From: Brachyspira intermedia PWS/A
Lineage (GTDB): Bacteria > Spirochaetota > Brachyspiria > Brachyspirales > Brachyspiraceae
Assembly: GCF_000223215.1 (NCBI RefSeq)
Contig: NC_017243.1
Location: forward strand, 62,001-126,000
Direction: 5' to 3'
Length of the DNA stretch: 64,000 nucleotides
This document shows, in pieces, positions 62,010 through 64,000 of this stretch. Position numbers and translations under genes: made by a program. Below the pieces are notes generated by a model that did no database searches, was not told the origin of the DNA, and worked only from the letters and a program-made list of their open reading frames with translations. How positions within the stretch are numbered: the stretch's first letter is position 1; each line of letters opens with the position of its first letter.

Positions 62010-63053
62010 ATGAGCATACCTAATTTACAAAATATACAAAATAAACTTTTTCCAATAATCAATAAAGAAATGCCTAGATATATGGGGCAGACTAATTTCG
62101 TGAGTAAATATATACCAGAAATTTTTGTCGGTGTTTCTCAAGGAGCTATTGGAGGCGATTTAGATAATACAGCTTTCAATCTCAAAAATATGTATGGAGG
62201 TACTTCATTGGGAGATTTAAATATTTTCAATGAGTATCCTAAACATGAGGCTAGAGTTTTTAAAATGGAGCCTGAAGAATATTATATTGGAATAGATATT
62301 AACAGAATAGAAGAAATCAATGAGCTTTATGCAAGAGATGAGAAAAAAGCAGGAGAAGAAATTTTAAATTATATTGCACAAAAACTTGTTTCAAGACTTG
62401 GACTTTTAAGAGAAAGAAATTTAGCAGCAAAAGTTACAGATGCAGAACTTTACGGAAGTACAAACACTGTTGATTTAACTGCTAAGCCAATAAGCACTTG
62501 GACAGAGGCAGATATTGATAATTTCTTTTCTTCATTTATAGATTTGGCAAAATATTTGAATTATGCTGTAGGCGGAAATTTATTTAATGATAAAATGGAG
62601 CTTCAGGATAATGGACAGAAACTTTATATAGTTATTCCAATAGATGTATATATTAAACTTCAAGGCTTATTCAGATTATTTTCTAATTATATATCAATGA
62701 TAGGAAATGATGCCAATGGAAAATATAAAGCATTCAGACCGGATATTTTTAATGCAGTAACAAGCGGAATCACTGTTGTAGGAACTGCATTCAGGGTTGC
62801 TGATGATCATGAAGTTGATCAAAAGTATCAATTAGAAAATCTTACAGATATATGGACAGGCTCATCAATTTATATGTTTACAACTTCATCTAATGTTTTG
62901 GATATGGCTTCAATAAAAGAGGTAGTTTATTTAAATCATGATATAAGAGAGGTTGATATATTAGGCAATAATTTGTGGAGAACAAGAACAAAGAGATGCA
63001 CAGTAGCTTCTAACCCTTACGGCTTCTGTAAAATAGATTTGAGCTTGTCTTAA
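62010..63053 (+). CDS. Major capsid protein, VSH-1 Hvp38-like
   Basis: A 347-residue (~39 kDa) protein: SIPNLQNIQNKLFPIINKEM, MGQTNFVSKYIPEIFVGVSQ, FKMEPEEYYIGIDINRIEEI, LFRLFSNYISMIGNDANGKY and AFRVADDHEVDQKYQLE. The overall plan is of an HK97-type capsid subunit, and size matches Hvp38, the major head protein of the Brachyspira gene transfer agent VSH-1. GGAG lies eight bases before the ATG. VSH-1 packages random host DNA; the assignment is from size, order and recognition. Confidence 0.7.
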   Translation: MSIPNLQNIQNKLFPIINKEMPRYMGQTNFVSKYIPEIFVGVSQGAIGGDLDNTAFNLKNMYGGTSLGDLNIFNEYPKHEARVFKMEPEEYYIGIDINRIEEINELYARDEKKAGEEILNYIAQKLVSRLGLLRERNLAAKVTDAELYGSTNTVDLTAKPISTWTEADIDNFFSSFIDLAKYLNYAVGGNLFNDKMELQDNGQKLYIVIPIDVYIKLQGLFRLFSNYISMIGNDANGKYKAFRPDIFNAVTSGITVVGTAFRVADDHEVDQKYQLENLTDIWTGSSIYMFTTSSNVLDMASIKEVVYLNHDIREVDILGNNLWRTRTKRCTVASNPYGFCKIDLSLS

Positions 63054-63174
63054 TTTTAATAATATATAAAAAATTTATATAGTTATTATATTAGTTTTTT
63101 GAAAAATTATTAATCTAATTTTAACAACTATTTGATTGATAATATTAAAAATTTTTAAGTTAGTTAATTTTTTT

Positions 63175-63380
63175 ATTGTTCTTTTTCCCGCCGCAAAAAG
63201 AACCAAAAAGTGCAAGTATAAAAATTAATATTAAATAATACTAATTATATTTTATATATGTAATATAAATTATAAAATTTAAGTTAAAATACAGCCTTTT
63301 TGCTTCTTTGTGGCAACAAAAGAAGTGGGGTGCGGCACGACTGTGTGCTTCGCAGCAAAGCCCTGCAAATATTAATTTAT
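63175..63380 (+). repeat. GC-rich repeat with conserved ends, head-cluster copy
   Basis: Begins TTATTGTTCTTTTTCCCGCC, contains CAAAAAGTGCAAGTATAAAA (as at 61349), then GCTTCTTTGTGGCAACAAAA, GTGGGGTGCGGCACG and ends GCAAAGCCCTGCAAATATT. The same ends, inverted, bound 43917-44040. It occupies most of the 63054-63423 gap. Confidence 0.65.
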
Positions 63381-63423
63381 ATTAATATTTTAATATAAAT
63401 TTTTAATATCAAAAAGAGGCTGT

Positions 63424-63719
63424 ATGTCAAAGAAATCTTTATTATTTTTTTAGAGAATAGTATTACAAATAAAGAAATAAAAGCTAATGATTATGTTGTA
63501 TCAAGAGTGGGTTATTTCTTTAGAGATGTGCATGAGAGAATATGCAAAGTTATAGTGGAAAGCGATTTAAATATATCTTTAAGCGATTCATTTTTGATTA
63601 TAAGCAAAGAGGAAGCAGAGGAGCTTATAAGAGAAAAGATGAAGCCTAATGATGTAATAAATTATCTTAAAGAAGAAAACAAAAAATTAAAAGAGAAAAT
63701 AAAAGAGCTTGAGGCTTGA
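63424..63719 (+). pseudogene. Small head-cluster protein, frame break at a T7 run
   Basis: From ATG 63424 the frame reads MSKKSLLFF and stops at a T7 run (63445-63451). One added T gives FLENSITNKEIKANDYVVSR and joins the frame running to 63719, for a ~99-residue protein with a helical C-terminus (KMKPNDVINYLKEENKKLKE). If the break is real, translation could begin at 63507. Position after the capsid suggests a connector or accessory head protein; not recognised. Confidence 0.55.
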
Positions 63720-63796
63720 TTTATTTTTTATGTGCTGTCTTAAATTATATTTCATTATATTTGAGATAGTACATTAAAACTAAAAAGGAAATTAAT

Positions 63797-64000
63797 ATGC
63801 AGGAATATATTTATGAGCCTGATATAGATTATTTTAAAAGCATATTTAAAATGTTCAACTATGATGATATTGATATAGAATTTTTAAAAGAGCAGCTAAA
63901 AAATTATACCATTCAATTTAGAAGAATGATTTTAAATATGAATTATACAGAACCTACAGAAGAAAACGGACTTCCTTTTATATCTATAAAAAATTATATA
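63797..64000 (+). CDS. Head-tail connector-like protein (3' end outside window)
   Basis: AAGGAA precedes ATG 63797; 68 codons are visible: QEYIYEPDIDYFKSIFKMFN, then IEFLKEQLKNYTIQFRRMIL. Position after capsid and the short helical start suggest a head-tail connector, but no family was recognised and the gene runs off the window. Confidence 0.45.
   Translation, partial: MQEYIYEPDIDYFKSIFKMFNYDDIDIEFLKEQLKNYTIQFRRMILNMNYTEPTEENGLPFISIKNYI

Overview
The window is AT-rich DNA, almost certainly from a Brachyspira-type intestinal spirochaete. The main reasons are a head-gene cluster that looks like the VSH-1 gene transfer agent (a ~38 kDa capsid protein is in place), many TPR proteins, and long AT-rich intergenic repeats. 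The genus call is recognition from memory, not a database result.

Layout. (1) 1-32.7 kb: a near-complete Mu-like transposable prophage. A lysis cassette (holin-like genes, i-/o-spanin), small and large terminase, portal (gp29) and gpF (gp30) lie at the far left. A repressor gene facing left and an early operon facing right follow at 8.2-9.4 kb. Then come DUF3164, DUF3102, MuA transposase, MuB ATPase, gp16, a Mor-like activator, gpI, gpT, gp36, gpG, gp37, sheath, tube, tape measure, N, P, gp45-gp48, a tail fibre and its partner. A silent alternative fibre 3' end lies inverted downstream. Compared with Mu, the packaging/lysis block is displaced upstream of the immunity region. (2) 33-39.6 kb: accessory genes (a membrane protein, a TPR+DUF2971 protein) and a reverse-strand tail-gene cluster, possibly the detached tail part of the gene transfer agent. 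(3) 40-57 kb: chromosomal genes, namely a chemoreceptor, an iron-dependent alcohol dehydrogenase, a 1018-residue TPR protein with two Spy-like periplasmic paralogues, a surface metallopeptidase, DUF3592, a dicarboxylate/amino-acid symporter, a radical SAM protein, and a Ro60/TROVE-type protein preceded by two Y-RNA-like genes. A cobalamin riboswitch with no gene behind it sits at 53.5 kb. (4) 57.7-64 kb: VSH-1-like head genes (portal, protease/scaffold, decoration-like, capsid, connector-like), interrupted by a self-contained ImmA/IrrE-type cassette.

The most unusual feature is a family of structured leader elements, about twelve copies. They mostly lie between a Shine-Dalgarno sequence and the start codon. 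Their stem sequences change from copy to copy, but base pairing, tandem GA/GA mismatches and an eight-base A/T linker are kept. Fragments of the same GC-rich vocabulary also lie inside genes and are read in different frames and orientations. A second dispersed repeat (~430-500 bp, four full copies) occupies chromosomal intergenic spaces.

Twelve breaks in reading frame were found in mobile-element or accessory genes. Every one lacks a single base in an A or T run, and none was found in the chromosomal genes. They may be under-called homopolymers, real decay, or slippage-corrected genes; the sequence alone cannot decide. Function calls rest on recognition of motifs, length and gene order; no search was run.
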